Notes under the pieces: model-generated
What the model was told of the DNA's origin: nothing
Database searches by the model: none
Seen by the model: the letters and a program-made list of their open reading frames with translations, nothing else
NCBI GenBank assembly: GCA_009691715.1
Contig: SIAN01000019.1
Coordinates: 1-64,000, forward strand
Direction of reading: 5' to 3'
Origin: Planctomycetota bacterium
GTDB lineage: Bacteria > Planctomycetota > B15-G4 > SIAN01
Length of the DNA stretch: 64,000 nt
Position numbers and translations under genes: made by a program
Part shown: in pieces, positions 8,901 to 16,415 of the stretch
How positions within the stretch are numbered: the first letter of the stretch is position 1
Layout of the letters: each line of letters starts with the position of its first letter

Positions 8901-9967
8901 ATGTGGCCGGCGCGCCCGACGCGTTGCAGGAAGGTCGCGATCGCGCGCGTGCTGCCGACCTGCACCACCAGATCGATGTCGCCGATGTCGATGCCGAGTT
9001 CGAGCGACGCGGTGGCGACCAGCGCTTTCAGCTCGCCGCGCTTCAGCCGCTGCTCGGCATCGAGGCGGCGCTCCTTGCTCAGGCTCGAATGGTGGCAGCC
9101 AACCTGCGCCTCGCCGAGCAGCTTCGACAGCTGCGCGGAGACGCGCTCCGCGAGCTTGCGCGTATTGACGAAGACCAGCGTCGTCTGGTGGGCGCGCACG
9201 AGTTCGGCGATCCGCTCGTAGACCTCGCCCCAGACTTCGTGCGAGCAGATCGTCTGCAGCGGACTGCGCGGGATCTCGATCGCCACGTCCATCTTGCGGA
9301 AGTGCCCAGAATCAACGATCTCGATCGGCCGGTGCGGTCCGGCGACGAAGCCGGCGGTGCGCGCGATCGGCTTCTGCGTCGCCGACAGCCCGATGCGCTG
9401 GAATTCGCCCGCCAGCGCGACCAGCCGTTCGAGCGACAGCGCGAGGTGGCAGCCGCGCTTGTCGCCGACCACCGCGTGCACTTCGTCGAGGATCACGGTC
9501 TTCACCGTGCGCAGGATCTTGCGCCCGCCGCCAGTCGTCAGCAGCAGGTAGAGCGACTCTGGCGTCGTGACCAGCACGTGCGGCGGTCGACGGACCATCG
9601 CCTGCCGCTGCGACTGCGGCGTGTCGCCGGTACGCACCACCACCCGAACTTCGGGCAACGTCGGGTCGCGCGCACGCAGCTCGGCCAACGGACCGGCGAG
9701 GTTCTTCTGCACGTCGTTGCTGAGCGCGCGCAACGGCGAGATGTAGAGCACCTGGGTCTCGTCGCGCAGCTCCGTCCCCTGCCGCAGCAGCAGGTCGAGC
9801 CCGTACAGGAACGCTGCGAGCGTCTTGCCCGATCCGGTCGGTGCCGCGATCAGGACGTGCTTCCCCGCCGCAATCCGCGGCCAGCCGTCGAGCTGCGGCG
9901 GCGTCGGCTCGCCGAACGTCTCGGTGAACCAACGCTGGACGGTCGGATGGAAGGCGGAGAGGGGCAT
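5930..9967 (-). CDS. lhr: Lhr-type large superfamily 2 DNA/RNA helicase
   Basis: ATP-dependent helicase of 1345 aa from the ATG at 9967. Motif I APTGSGKT, motif II DEVH (VILDEVHAVVGDKRG), motif III SATQ and motif VI QRVGRAGH are all present, in the order of the Lhr family. The DEVH box rather than DEAD/DEAH is characteristic of Lhr. The helicase core is followed by the long DEAD/H-associated and winged-helix regions typical of Lhr, and by an additional C-terminal extension. The N-terminus at 9967 (MPLSAFHPTVQRWF) matches family starts; the in-frame extension to 10129 is ignored. Lhr proteins act in DNA repair and translocate 3'-5' on single strands. It stands alone, with no lhr-linked nuclease or exonuclease gene beside it. 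Confidence 0.93.
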   Translation of the reverse strand: MPLSAFHPTVQRWFTETFGEPTPPQLDGWPRIAAGKHVLIAAPTGSGKTLAAFLYGLDLLLRQGTELRDETQVLYISPLRALSNDVQKNLAGPLAELRARDPTLPEVRVVVRTGDTPQSQRQAMVRRPPHVLVTTPESLYLLLTTGGGRKILRTVKTVILDEVHAVVGDKRGCHLALSLERLVALAGEFQRIGLSATQKPIARTAGFVAGPHRPIEIVDSGHFRKMDVAIEIPRSPLQTICSHEVWGEVYERIAELVRAHQTTLVFVNTRKLAERVSAQLSKLLGEAQVGCHHSSLSKERRLDAEQRLKRGELKALVATASLELGIDIGDIDLVVQVGSTRAIATFLQRVGRAGHMIRKIPKGRLFPVTIDELVESAALLRAVKARQLDQTPNRVAPLDILAQQIVAACVGEAWSLDGLFAATKRAWHYRDLERADFDKVVALHTEGRHALLHKDGVNGRLMATKRARLVALQSGGAIPDVADWQVLLEPEGTFVGTVHEDFAIESSGGDIFQLGNTSWQIVRQERGTLRVIDAKGVPPTLPFWVAEAPGRTRELSEAVGELREEVARLLDPRTNKSRQKARETGARQWLIAECAVDDAAAEQIVEQIRDGRDALGCVPTHRRLVLERFFDESGGMQLVLHAPFGSRINRAYGLALRKCFCRGFGFELQAAAGEDAIVISLGTMHSFPLAEVFDYLSAETVRDLLAQAILAQPMFPTRWRWNATRSLVLERARDGKRVPAPLQRMRAEDLLAGAFPQAIACGETLPPGDREIPWEHPLVRQTMEDCLTEALDVDGLIEVLTQLKSGAIERVALDTVEPSAFARGVLSLRPYAFLDDAPLEERRTQAVLSRRSLPRDASQSLGALSPDAVARVREEAWPTPQSAEEVHEALLWMGWITATEAVPWQAWLEELRAAGRVRDEAGRWVAVDGPTDPLVRLRGRLEAIGPYAKPADEEIPLLFALEQQGVVLRTQLDGRQAWCERRLLARIHRDTLDRLRQEIEAVSIADYQRFLAAWQHAEPATQLDGPAGLQTVIEQLAGYEVPAAAWERHVLPRRLKVFRREWLDQLAMSGDFAWGRLWSSGSAAIRVTPIALLARRDLERWRALAPPADVDGITGPARDVLEALAQGGAMFPRDLQRAAHLLESHFEGALQELVARGAITCDSFGALRQLIVPPSRRRLPVLALGRWSLFRSVGTGAPPPAAPDIQAVEFVARQLLRRWGVVVRRVVARERLPVPWRDLVRCFRSLELRGEIRGGRFVAGVDGEQFALPDAVTALRKRRRLHRAERESTAAAAEAHGDDFGTPLAIELPGKILGDVSPGDPLEVETQLGRAVRGAIDGGRSQVAR

Positions 9968-10076
9968 CGAACGCTCGCACCGGGTCAAGAGCGCTTGACC
10001 GTACAGAATGCGAACGGATGCGGGAAGGCGGTCGATCACGACTCGCGGCGTGGCACTCGAGACGCCGTCGTTCTGG

Positions 10077-10382
10077 CTAGTCCGGCGGACGGTGGAACCC
10101 GCCGAGGAGGTCGTCGCCGGACGCGACATCGCCCTCCTTCACCGCCGTGTCGCGCTGTCGATTGGGACCGAACGAGTACACGAGGCCACGCGTCGCTCGC
10201 CGTTCGAGGTAGACCCAGTAGGGGTTGTTCCACGGGTCCAGGAAGTAGCCGACGCGATCGCGACGGCGAGCTAGTCCTTCGTGGAATGCGCCGCCTTCGA
10301 TCTTGAAGTAGCCGTCGCGTGTGGCCGTGAAGACACGCTTGTGGATTGATCTTCCGCGATCGAGTTTCGCCCACGACCTAAC
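10077..10382 (-). pseudogene. Out-of-frame C-terminal module resembling a pilin/T2SS-G-type domain
   Basis: On the minus strand an open frame without any start codon ends at the TAG at 10077-10079. It reads well as protein: KLDRGRSIHKRVFTATRDGY, then FLDPWNNPYWVYLE, VYSFGPNRQRD and ASGDDLLGG. The series DPWxxPYxY / YSxGPN / GDDL resembles the C-terminus of type II secretion G-like pseudopilins. It lies one frame away from the end of the membrane-protein gene at 10271-11227, whose own last 38 codons are compositionally poor. Adding one base near 10380-10385 joins the two reading frames into a single protein. I read this as the displaced true C-terminus of that gene. Confidence 0.65.
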
Positions 10383-11227
10383 TCGAGGTCCTGCGCGAGG
10401 CGCGCGAGTTCGTCGCGCGCTTGGGCGCTCCCTTCCACGTCGGCGCCGAACACCACCAGCGCGAGCAGCGGCGCAGTGAGCGCACCACCGATCAGTGGCG
10501 CCGCAGACGCGATCAGCACGGTGCGTTGGCCACGCCCGGCCGCGGCGCTGACCACGAACAGCACGCCGAGGAACAGCTCGGCGCCTTCACCGGTCAGATC
10601 GACCGGGTAGACCTGCTCGAAGACGATGACGGCGATGAAGTGCGGAATGATCGACAGCGGTGGTGTCAGCTCGGCGAAGGCACGCAGCCGTGGCAGTCGA
10701 ACGACGAGTGGGCCAATGACGCCGTAGCAGAACGCGATCAGCATGACGAGGTGCTTGGAGTCGATCTCGACGTTGAGTCCCGAGCTTTCGTTCATCAGCA
10801 CGTTGTGGAGGTTCACTTCCTGCTGGAAGTTCCGCTCGAGGAAGATCTCCGGCGGTTGAAACGCGAACCGTCGCTGTCCCCACGAAATTTCCTCGCCGGC
10901 AACGAACACGCAGAAGACGACCAGTCCGACCCGTGCGATCAGCTCAAGTCGCGGGCGGCGCCTCGCGAACAGCAGCGCGGCGGTGATGAAGGAGAACGTG
11001 GTCGACCATTCGATGACACCGTCTTCCTGAGCCGCGCGCTCCCATGCGTTCTCGGAACAGGCGGCGAGGCAGACGAGCGCGACGAGCAGGATGTCGGCGA
11101 CGGCGAGCGCCGCTCGTCGCGACTCGGCGGCCTTCGCGTCGCTGTTCAGGCTGCACGGCGATCGACTGCGGCGCGCAGCGCGCGCTGCTGGAGCGCGCGC
11201 TCGCGAAGTTGCCGGACGAACATGCAC
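10271..11227 (-). CDS. Integral membrane protein, probably frameshifted near its 3' end
   Basis: The middle of this 318-aa frame is a convincing multi-pass membrane protein, with hydrophobic segments around LAVADILLVALVCLAAC, LIARVGLVVFCVFVAGEE, LVMLIAFCYGVIGPLVV, LSIIPHFIAVIVF and LFLGVLFVV. The motif EEISWGQR and an ER-NxQxEVNLHN stretch recur in unnamed membrane proteins of this type. Both ends are suspect. The first 35 or so codons overlap, on the opposite strand, a recognisable sigma-factor fossil, so the true start may lie inside. The last 38 codons appear out of frame (see the module at 10077-10382). No function can be named. Confidence 0.6.
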   Translation of the reverse strand: MHVRPATSRARAPAARAARRSRSPCSLNSDAKAAESRRAALAVADILLVALVCLAACSENAWERAAQEDGVIEWSTTFSFITAALLFARRRPRLELIARVGLVVFCVFVAGEEISWGQRRFAFQPPEIFLERNFQQEVNLHNVLMNESSGLNVEIDSKHLVMLIAFCYGVIGPLVVRLPRLRAFAELTPPLSIIPHFIAVIVFEQVYPVDLTGEGAELFLGVLFVVSAAAGRGQRTVLIASAAPLIGGALTAPLLALVVFGADVEGSAQARDELARLAQDLELGRGRNSIAEDQSTSVSSRPHATATSRSKAAHSTKD

Positions 11228-11817
11228 AGGTGCTCTGCCTGATCCGCATCAAGGAACGGAGCCGCGCCGACGCAGCCGGTGCGCTGGGCCGAACCGAGAA
11301 CGCGGTGAAGAAACTGCTCGCTCGAGCGATCCGCGCCTCCCGCGCGATTCCGGCGACTTCCTGCTCACTCGCCTGCTCACTCGCCTGCTCGGGCGCGGCG
11401 GCATGGGCGTCGTCTACGCCGCGGAACGGCGCAGCCTCCGCCGCCGCTCACTCCGCCGACGTGCTGCATCGCGACCTGAAGCCAAGCAACCTGTTCCTCG
11501 AGGTCGCCGACAGCGCGACGAGCCATGCAACGGCGCCGCCTCTCACGACCACGACCAAGGCTCGGCTCCGACTGTTCGACTTCGGTCTCGCCCGTCGCAG
11601 CGGTGGCAGCGGCACGCTGCAGAGCGAGACGCCAGTCGGCACGCCGCGACGGATCGACCCGCGCGTGCCGCGCGACGTCGAGAACATCGTGCAGAAGGCG
11701 CTCGAGAAACCGCCCAATCGTCGCCACCCGAGCGCCAACGAGTTGGCCGACGACCTGGCGAACGCTCGAGGAGAAGCAGACGCTGCTCGAGCTGTGCAGG
11801 CGACGCGGAGCTCTTGA
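11091..11817 (+). pseudogene. Fossil ECF sigma factor followed by Hanks-type Ser/Thr kinase
   Basis: Four recognisable blocks occur in order but in alternating frames. At 11121-11160 there is sigma region 2 (DSAAFASLFRLHGDRLRR). At 11185-11345 there is sigma region 4 (ALLERALAKLPDEHAQVLC, then GRTENAVKKLLARAI). At 11350-11420 there is the kinase glycine loop (RLLGRGGMGVVYAAE). At 11455-11800 come the catalytic loop VLHRDLKPSNLFL, the DFG segment LFDFGLARR and a C-lobe piece (DVENIVQKALEKPPNRRHPS). Most of the N-lobe, including the ATP-binding Lys, the middle of the sigma factor and much of the C-lobe are gone. A 12-bp direct repeat (TGCTCACTCGCC) at 11361-11384 may be a deletion scar. No full-length product is possible. 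Confidence 0.8.
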
Positions 11818-11849
11818 CCTTCACGCCATGGTTGTTGTCGCTGAAGCGG

Positions 11850-12030
11850 CCCGCTCGTCACCGTCTCGCCGGTCGCGAGCTTGTAGCGCAGCAGCCGGTT
11901 CGTGCCGATCGGCGAGTGCACCGCGACATCGCTTGGCTTGAACGTGCTGCCATTCGTGATTTGGTACGGATCCAGGATTTGCTCGACCGAGGCCAACGCG
12001 ACCGGTGCGGTGGCGAGAGCGAAGAATGCG
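11850..12030 (-). pseudogene. Fragment of a probable secreted protein
   Basis: On the minus strand a short stretch has protein-like composition: FFALATAPVALASVEQILDP, then SDVAVHSPIGTNRLLRYKLA. The beginning looks like a signal-peptide h-region with an ALAS cleavage site. It runs out downstream into the opposite strand of the sigma/kinase fossil, where coding character is lost. It is bracketed by the fossil and arsC. I read it as a truncated remnant; a short surviving gene is possible but has no convincing end. Confidence 0.4.
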
Positions 12031-12033
12031 CTC

Positions 12034-12438
12034 TCAGTTGATTTCTTCGAGGAGCCCGAGAACCTTCCCGCCAACGAGATCACGCACCTTGGCGAAGTCG
12101 GCCGGCGCGAGCTGCTTCGGGTCAGGGATCTGCCAGTCGACGCGGCGGCGCGCCTTCACCCACGGACACGCATCGCCGCAGCCCATGGTCACGACGACAT
12201 CGAAGTCGAGCGTTTCGACCTCCTTCAGCGCCTTCGAGCGGTGCACCGCGAGGTCGTAGCCGAGCTCGGCCATCGCCGCGATCGCTTTCGGGTGAACGAC
12301 TCCCGATGGGCGCGAACCGGCCGAGTGCGCCTCGACCTCGAGGCAAAGCGTGCGCGCGTGGATCCGCGCGAACGCCTCCGCCATCTGGCTGCGATTGCTG
12401 TTCTCGATGCAAACGAAGAGGAGGCGGATCGCGGTCAT
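12034..12438 (-). CDS. arsC: Arsenate reductase, low-molecular-weight phosphatase type (ArsC)
   Basis: The 134-aa protein has the phosphatase-type P-loop C-X5-R with arsenate-reductase specificity: Cys10 IENSN Arg16 Ser, within FVCIENSNRSQMAEAF. Further cysteines at about 87 and 91 (MGCGDACPW) are placed for the intramolecular disulfide relay of thiol-coupled ArsC enzymes, and IPDP supplies the general-acid Asp. It reduces arsenate to arsenite with electrons from thioredoxin or a low-molecular-weight thiol. No arsR, arsB or acr3 gene lies beside it, so it is a lone ars gene at the edge of a decayed region. The ATG at 12438 directly precedes the first strand. It is divergent from rsmH with 23 bases between the starts. 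Confidence 0.9.
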   Translation of the reverse strand: MTAIRLLFVCIENSNRSQMAEAFARIHARTLCLEVEAHSAGSRPSGVVHPKAIAAMAELGYDLAVHRSKALKEVETLDFDVVVTMGCGDACPWVKARRRVDWQIPDPKQLAPADFAKVRDLVGGKVLGLLEEIN

Positions 12439-12461
12439 GCCGAAAAGCTAACCTCGCTCGA

Positions 12462-13535
12462 ATGCCGCGCCGCCGACCGCGCTACTCCGGGACTCACCCT
12501 CGCCGTTTCGAGGAGCGCTACAAGGAGCGCGCGCTCGACGCCTACCCGGCGCACACGGCGCATCTGCGCGAAAAGGGGCACACGCCGGCGGGTTCGCATC
12601 TGCCGGTGATGGTCGCGGAGGTGTTGGAGCGACTGGCGCCACAGAAGGGCGAGACGTTCGTCGACTGCACGCTCGGCTACGGCGGGCATGCGGCGGCTCT
12701 GCTCGAACGAATCGCGCCGGTCACGACGCCGGATGCCGCCGCACGCGCGAGCGGCCGGCTCATCGGCCTCGACGTCGACGGCATCGAACTGCCGCGCACG
12801 GTCGCGCGGCTCGCCCGCTTCGGCGAGGCGTTGCACGCGCACCGGATGCGCTTCGCCGGCATCGGCAAGGCGCTCGCGCTCGAAGGGCTCACGACGGTCG
12901 ACGGGATCCTCGCTGACCTCGGCGTGTCGAGCATGCAGCTCGATGATCCCACGCGCGGCTTCAGCGTGAAGCGTGATGGGCCGCTCGACCTGCGCATGGA
13001 CGATCGCCTGCAGCGGACTGGCGCGCAGTTGCTGGCGACGATCGAGCAGGATGCGTTGGCGACCGCGCTCACCGAGCTCGCCGACGAGCCCGACGCCGAG
13101 TCGATCGCGCGCACCATTGTCGAGGCGCGCGCGAAAACGCCGATCGCCCGCACCGGCGAACTGGCAGCTCTGGTGTTCGCCGCGAAAGGGATCACGCGCG
13201 CGATTTGGCGCGAGGAGGCGCGCGATGCCGGCCGTGCCGTGAACCCGGCGGCGCGCACGTTCCAAGCCCTGCGCATGCTGTTGAACGACGAGCTCGGCAA
13301 CCTGCGCGCTCTGCTGCGCGCCGCGCCGAGCTGCCTGAAGCCGGGCGGCCGTTTCGTCGTCATCAGCTTCCATCGGGGCGAGGATGCGCTGGTGAAAGAA
13401 TCACTTCGCGCCGGTGCGCGCGACGGCGTCTGGTCGGCGATCGCCGAAGAGCCGCTGCGCCCCACTCCCGAAGAGCTGCGCCTGAATCCGCGCGCCAGCT
13501 CGGCGCGGCTGCGCTTCGCGGTGCGTTCGAGCTGA
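12462..13535 (+). CDS. rsmH: 16S rRNA m4C1402 N4-methyltransferase RsmH
   Basis: RsmH (MraW) methylates N4 of C1402 in 16S rRNA using SAM. The 357-aa protein carries the family's HLPVMVAEVLERL, the SAM motif DCTLGYGGHA near residue 70, DGILADLGVSSMQLD, and the C-terminal FQALRMLLNDEL and VISFHRGEDALVK. A basic N-terminal extension of about 45 residues (starting MPRRRPRYSGTHPRRFEE) precedes the core and is absent from E. coli-type RsmH. The ATG at 12462 is chosen because coding character begins there. In most bacteria this gene sits in the mraZ-rsmH-ftsL-ftsI cluster; here neither side carries a cell-division or peptidoglycan gene. Confidence 0.93.
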   Translation: MPRRRPRYSGTHPRRFEERYKERALDAYPAHTAHLREKGHTPAGSHLPVMVAEVLERLAPQKGETFVDCTLGYGGHAAALLERIAPVTTPDAAARASGRLIGLDVDGIELPRTVARLARFGEALHAHRMRFAGIGKALALEGLTTVDGILADLGVSSMQLDDPTRGFSVKRDGPLDLRMDDRLQRTGAQLLATIEQDALATALTELADEPDAESIARTIVEARAKTPIARTGELAALVFAAKGITRAIWREEARDAGRAVNPAARTFQALRMLLNDELGNLRALLRAAPSCLKPGGRFVVISFHRGEDALVKESLRAGARDGVWSAIAEEPLRPTPEELRLNPRASSARLRFAVRSS

Positions 13536-13561
13536 CCCCGCCGCGCGGCCGACGACCCGCC

Positions 13562-14356
13562 TCACCCCCGCGACGTGATCGGCTCGCCCCACACTTCGCG
13601 CAACAGCGCCGCGAGTTCCGGATCGTGCTGCAGCAGTTCCGACTGCACGAACGGGAAGAAGTCGTTCACGCCGAACCACGCCTCGCTCGCTTCGGCGAAG
13701 TATTCGTCGGAGGTGTTGAGCGCGTAGTGCGGGACGGTGGCACCGTCCCAATGCAGGACCTGCGCGTAACGGCCGCTCGCTTTCGCCGCGGCGTGGAGCG
13801 TGTCGAGCCGACCGCCCAACGACTCGGCGCCGTCGCCGGCCTGCAGGAAGCGGTCGTCGATGCCGTGCGCCAGCTCGTGCAGCACCATCCACGGCTGCTC
13901 GCGCGTCCACGCCACGAAGTTCGCCGCGTTCGCGATCTCGACCGCACTCGCCTTCTGCGGATCGAAGTCGTTCTCGCGCAGCCACTCGGAGGACGGGTGG
14001 TAGCAGGCGCAGGGCGCGACCGGATCCGCAACGCCGAGCCAGATCGCGATCGTGCGCAGCCGCTCGAGCGCCGGCGGCCTCACCTTCCGCACGATCTGGT
14101 GGAGTTGCGCGTCGAGCTCCGCCAGCGCCACATCACCGAGCTCGCGCTGCGCAACGAGCAGCCGTTCATCGACCCAGATCGAAAACCCGTGGCTTTGCTG
14201 CCCGACGTAGTTCGTTGCCACGCCCTTCGACCGCGTCGTCCGCGTCGTCAGCAGCTTCGGATCCTGGTCGGCGATCCTCTCAAGCCTCTGACCCGACGCT
14301 GCGGTGAGCATGAGCCCCACCGCGCCAACAGCCGCTGCCCCCCATCGTCGCGTCAT
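13562..14356 (-). CDS. Secreted zincin-type metalloprotease-like protein
   Basis: A 264-aa protein with a Sec signal peptide (MTRRWGAAAVGAVGLMLTAA) and an HEXXH zinc motif, HELAH at residues 160-164 in VLHELAHGID. Glutamates at 218 and 222 in DEYFAEASEAWFG are placed to provide the third zinc ligand, as in gluzincins of the lethal-factor/M34-like group. The motif set HELAH ... EYFAE ... FG-ND is shared with unnamed secreted planctomycete and animal-associated proteins. The enzyme would act outside the cytoplasm; the substrate is unknown. Convergent with rsmH, 26 bases between the stops, with no obvious terminator. Confidence 0.75.
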   Translation of the reverse strand: MTRRWGAAAVGAVGLMLTAASGQRLERIADQDPKLLTTRTTRSKGVATNYVGQQSHGFSIWVDERLLVAQRELGDVALAELDAQLHQIVRKVRPPALERLRTIAIWLGVADPVAPCACYHPSSEWLRENDFDPQKASAVEIANAANFVAWTREQPWMVLHELAHGIDDRFLQAGDGAESLGGRLDTLHAAAKASGRYAQVLHWDGATVPHYALNTSDEYFAEASEAWFGVNDFFPFVQSELLQHDPELAALLREVWGEPITSRG

Positions 14357-14511
14357 CGGTCGATCCTCCTCGCCCGCATTCGACGGCGCCCGCCCGCGAA
14401 CGAGTCGAGCGAAGCGAGGGGCGCGATCGGTGGCGATCCCAGCACGGCGATTTCACTACGGCGAGCCAGATTTCATGAATCTGTCACCCGCCGCCGCGAC
14501 ACTGACTATGC

Positions 14512-15000
14512 GTGACTGCCGCAAAGAAACGGGGGCCCTACTGCGAGGAACTGCTCGTGGACCACCCCACTCCGGCCTCATTCCTGTCGCTCGGTCCGCG
14601 CCTCATCGACTTGAGTCGGCGTCGCGTCGATGCATCGCCGAGGCCGGGGCAACTGCTGCCCCTGGCTTCCGAGCACCTCACCCGGACCGAGGCCGCGATC
14701 CTGCGGCTCCTCGCCGCGCACTCCCCCGCGACCGTCACGCGGGACGAGTTGCTGCGCAGCCTCTGGAACCTGTCGCCGCGCAGCTCGCGGACGCTCGACA
14801 CGCACATCACCCGCCTGCGGCGCAAGCTCGAGGACAACCCGGCGGCGCCGCGATACCTGCTGACCGTCTACCGCGTCGGCTACCGGCTCGAGCTCCCGCC
14901 CGACGGAAGCCGGCCAGCCGGCCGGGACGGCGCCGCCGCCGACACTCTCCTACGCTCGTGCCTCCCGCAGCTGCCCAACAGCCGCGCCCACGCGTCGTAG
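14512..15000 (+). CDS. Orphan OmpR/PhoB-type winged-helix DNA-binding protein
   Basis: The 162-aa frame contains a complete Trans_reg_C winged helix at about residues 50-127: LTRTEAAILRLLAAHSPATV, then LDTHITRLRRKLEDNP and VYRVGYRLE, the standard OmpR-family recognition helix and wing. There is no receiver domain upstream; the N-terminus is short and the C-terminal 35 residues look disordered. It would bind DNA without phosphorylation control, or answer another signal. No histidine kinase is adjacent. GTG at 14512 is the assumed start; the GTG at 14560 is an alternative. The PDZ gene begins 66 bases downstream on the same strand and may be cotranscribed. Confidence 0.75.
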   Translation: MTAAKKRGPYCEELLVDHPTPASFLSLGPRLIDLSRRRVDASPRPGQLLPLASEHLTRTEAAILRLLAAHSPATVTRDELLRSLWNLSPRSSRTLDTHITRLRRKLEDNPAAPRYLLTVYRVGYRLELPPDGSRPAGRDGAAADTLLRSCLPQLPNSRAHAS

Positions 15001-15066
15001 TCCGCCCATTGCCGGGATGGCTTGCGGCAGGCACTGCCGCGAAACCCGGCGCGCTCGGAGGAACGC

Positions 15067-16209
15067 GTGAAGCTCTCGAACACCCTCACCCTGCTCTGCG
15101 TCGCAGCACTGCCGCTCGCTGCCCCCTGGATCGATGGCGCCACCGCGCAGGAGACCACGTCGCAGGAAACCGGTGCGCCCGCGCCCCGCGCACGCCGGCC
15201 ACCCGTGGTGGTCGAGCGGGCCGAATCCGCCGTGGTGGCGGACGACGTGATCCCGAAGCGGATCGCTGAGTTGTCGAGCGCCGATCCGAAGACGCGCGAA
15301 GCCGCCGCCGACGCGTTGGCGAAGCTGGGTGAGAAGGCGCGCGCGGCGCTGCAGGCAGCCAAGAAGCACAAGGACGCCGAGACGCGCTTTGCCGCGACCC
15401 AACTGCTCGAGCGGCTCGATCAGGAGCAGGCGGCGCGCACCCGCTCGCGTGCATCGGTCGGCGGGTTCCTGCGCGAATCGGACGAGCAGCCGGCGGAGAG
15501 CGATTCCGCCGAGGACGGGGATTCGGCGCGCGGGCGGCTGCTGCGCCACATGCCCGGGTTGTTCGCCGACGACCGCCTGCGCGAACTGCATCAGCGCATG
15601 CAGGAGCGGATGAAGACGATGTTCGACGGGGCCGACCCGTTCGCGCCGTTCTTCAAGCTCGACCCGGGAGCTGCCGGCGACCGGACGCAACTCGAGCTAG
15701 GGCCCGGCAGCTCGTTCTCCCGGGTGGTCGAACAGGACGGGATTCATGAGAAGCTTTCGGTCGAGGTCGATGGCGACGGGCGCGCCAAGGCCGTGGTCGA
15801 CAAGGACGGTGCAACGTCGACCTACGAAGCCGATTCGCTTGAGGCGCTCGAGCGTGACCACCCCGAGCTGTTTGAGGGCTTCGGCGCAGTGAAGGCGCCG
15901 GTGCCGCCGACCCCCGCGGCTCCGGGGTCGGCTCCGCGGCAGGGACCGCGACTCGGCATCCGGGCGGTGCCGGTCGACCCGGCGGTGGCGGAGTACCTCG
16001 AACTCGAACCGGGGCTCGGGCTGCGCGTGGTCGAGGTTGTGCCGGGCAGCGCCGCTGCGGAGATCGGCGTGCGACGGAATGATCTGCTGATCGAGGTCAA
16101 CGGTCGCGCCATCCGCGGCATCGCCGACGTTCAGGCCGCGTTGAAACAGGGCAAGCCCGAAGAGGCCGACCTCATCGTCATCCGCAAGGGCCAGAAGCTC
16201 GAACTCTGA
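15067..16209 (+). CDS. Secreted PDZ-domain protein with HEAT-like segment
   Basis: The GTG at 15067 follows a strong GGAGG at 15057-15061 and opens with a signal peptide (VKLSNTLTLLCVAALPLAAP, cleaved after ATAQ). After a proline-rich linker, residues around 65-115 form two helices with HEAT-repeat character (KRIAELSSADPKTREAAADA). The middle is acidic and charged. The C-terminal 80 residues form a PDZ domain: RLGIRAVPVDPAVAEYLEL, then VVEVVPGSAAAEIGVRRNDL and VNGRAIRGIADVQAAL. No protease domain is present, so this is a periplasmic binding or scaffold protein and not a DegP/HtrA enzyme. A longer frame back to 15022 is disregarded because it ignores the SD. Confidence 0.82.
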   Translation: MKLSNTLTLLCVAALPLAAPWIDGATAQETTSQETGAPAPRARRPPVVVERAESAVVADDVIPKRIAELSSADPKTREAAADALAKLGEKARAALQAAKKHKDAETRFAATQLLERLDQEQAARTRSRASVGGFLRESDEQPAESDSAEDGDSARGRLLRHMPGLFADDRLRELHQRMQERMKTMFDGADPFAPFFKLDPGAAGDRTQLELGPGSSFSRVVEQDGIHEKLSVEVDGDGRAKAVVDKDGATSTYEADSLEALERDHPELFEGFGAVKAPVPPTPAAPGSAPRQGPRLGIRAVPVDPAVAEYLELEPGLGLRVVEVVPGSAAAEIGVRRNDLLIEVNGRAIRGIADVQAALKQGKPEEADLIVIRKGQKLEL

Positions 16210-16219
16210 TCCGCCCGGG

Positions 16220-16237
16220 CCGGGTGGCACCGCCCGG
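16220..16237 (+). terminator. Short GC hairpin after the PDZ gene
   Basis: CCGGG and CCCGG can pair around the 8-base loop TGGCACCG, 11 bases after the PDZ stop codon. No T-tract follows, so factor-independent termination is uncertain. The remaining bases to 16415 hold no recognisable feature. Confidence 0.3.
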
Positions 16238-16415
16238 ATCACGCTCCGCTCCGGCCGCGCGCCGACAACGCTGAACTTTCACGGACTTCGCCTGCACCAG
16301 CGCCGGAATGGTGCCGTGCGCTTCGCTGCAGGAGGCGCTACGTTCTTAGCGTGGAGCGCGCGTCGCTGGTCGTCGCGATCCACCGTCCTCTTAATCGTCG
16401 ATATCGGAGCGGTCC

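Noticed and set aside
6515..10306. 1263-codon rightward open frame
   Set aside because: It is the complementary-strand shadow of the Lhr helicase, which has all helicase motifs; the shadow has none.
10036..10374. 112-codon leftward open frame starting with ATG
   Set aside because: Its translation is Arg/Pro/Ser-rich; the neighbouring frame ending at 10077 carries the protein-like sequence instead.
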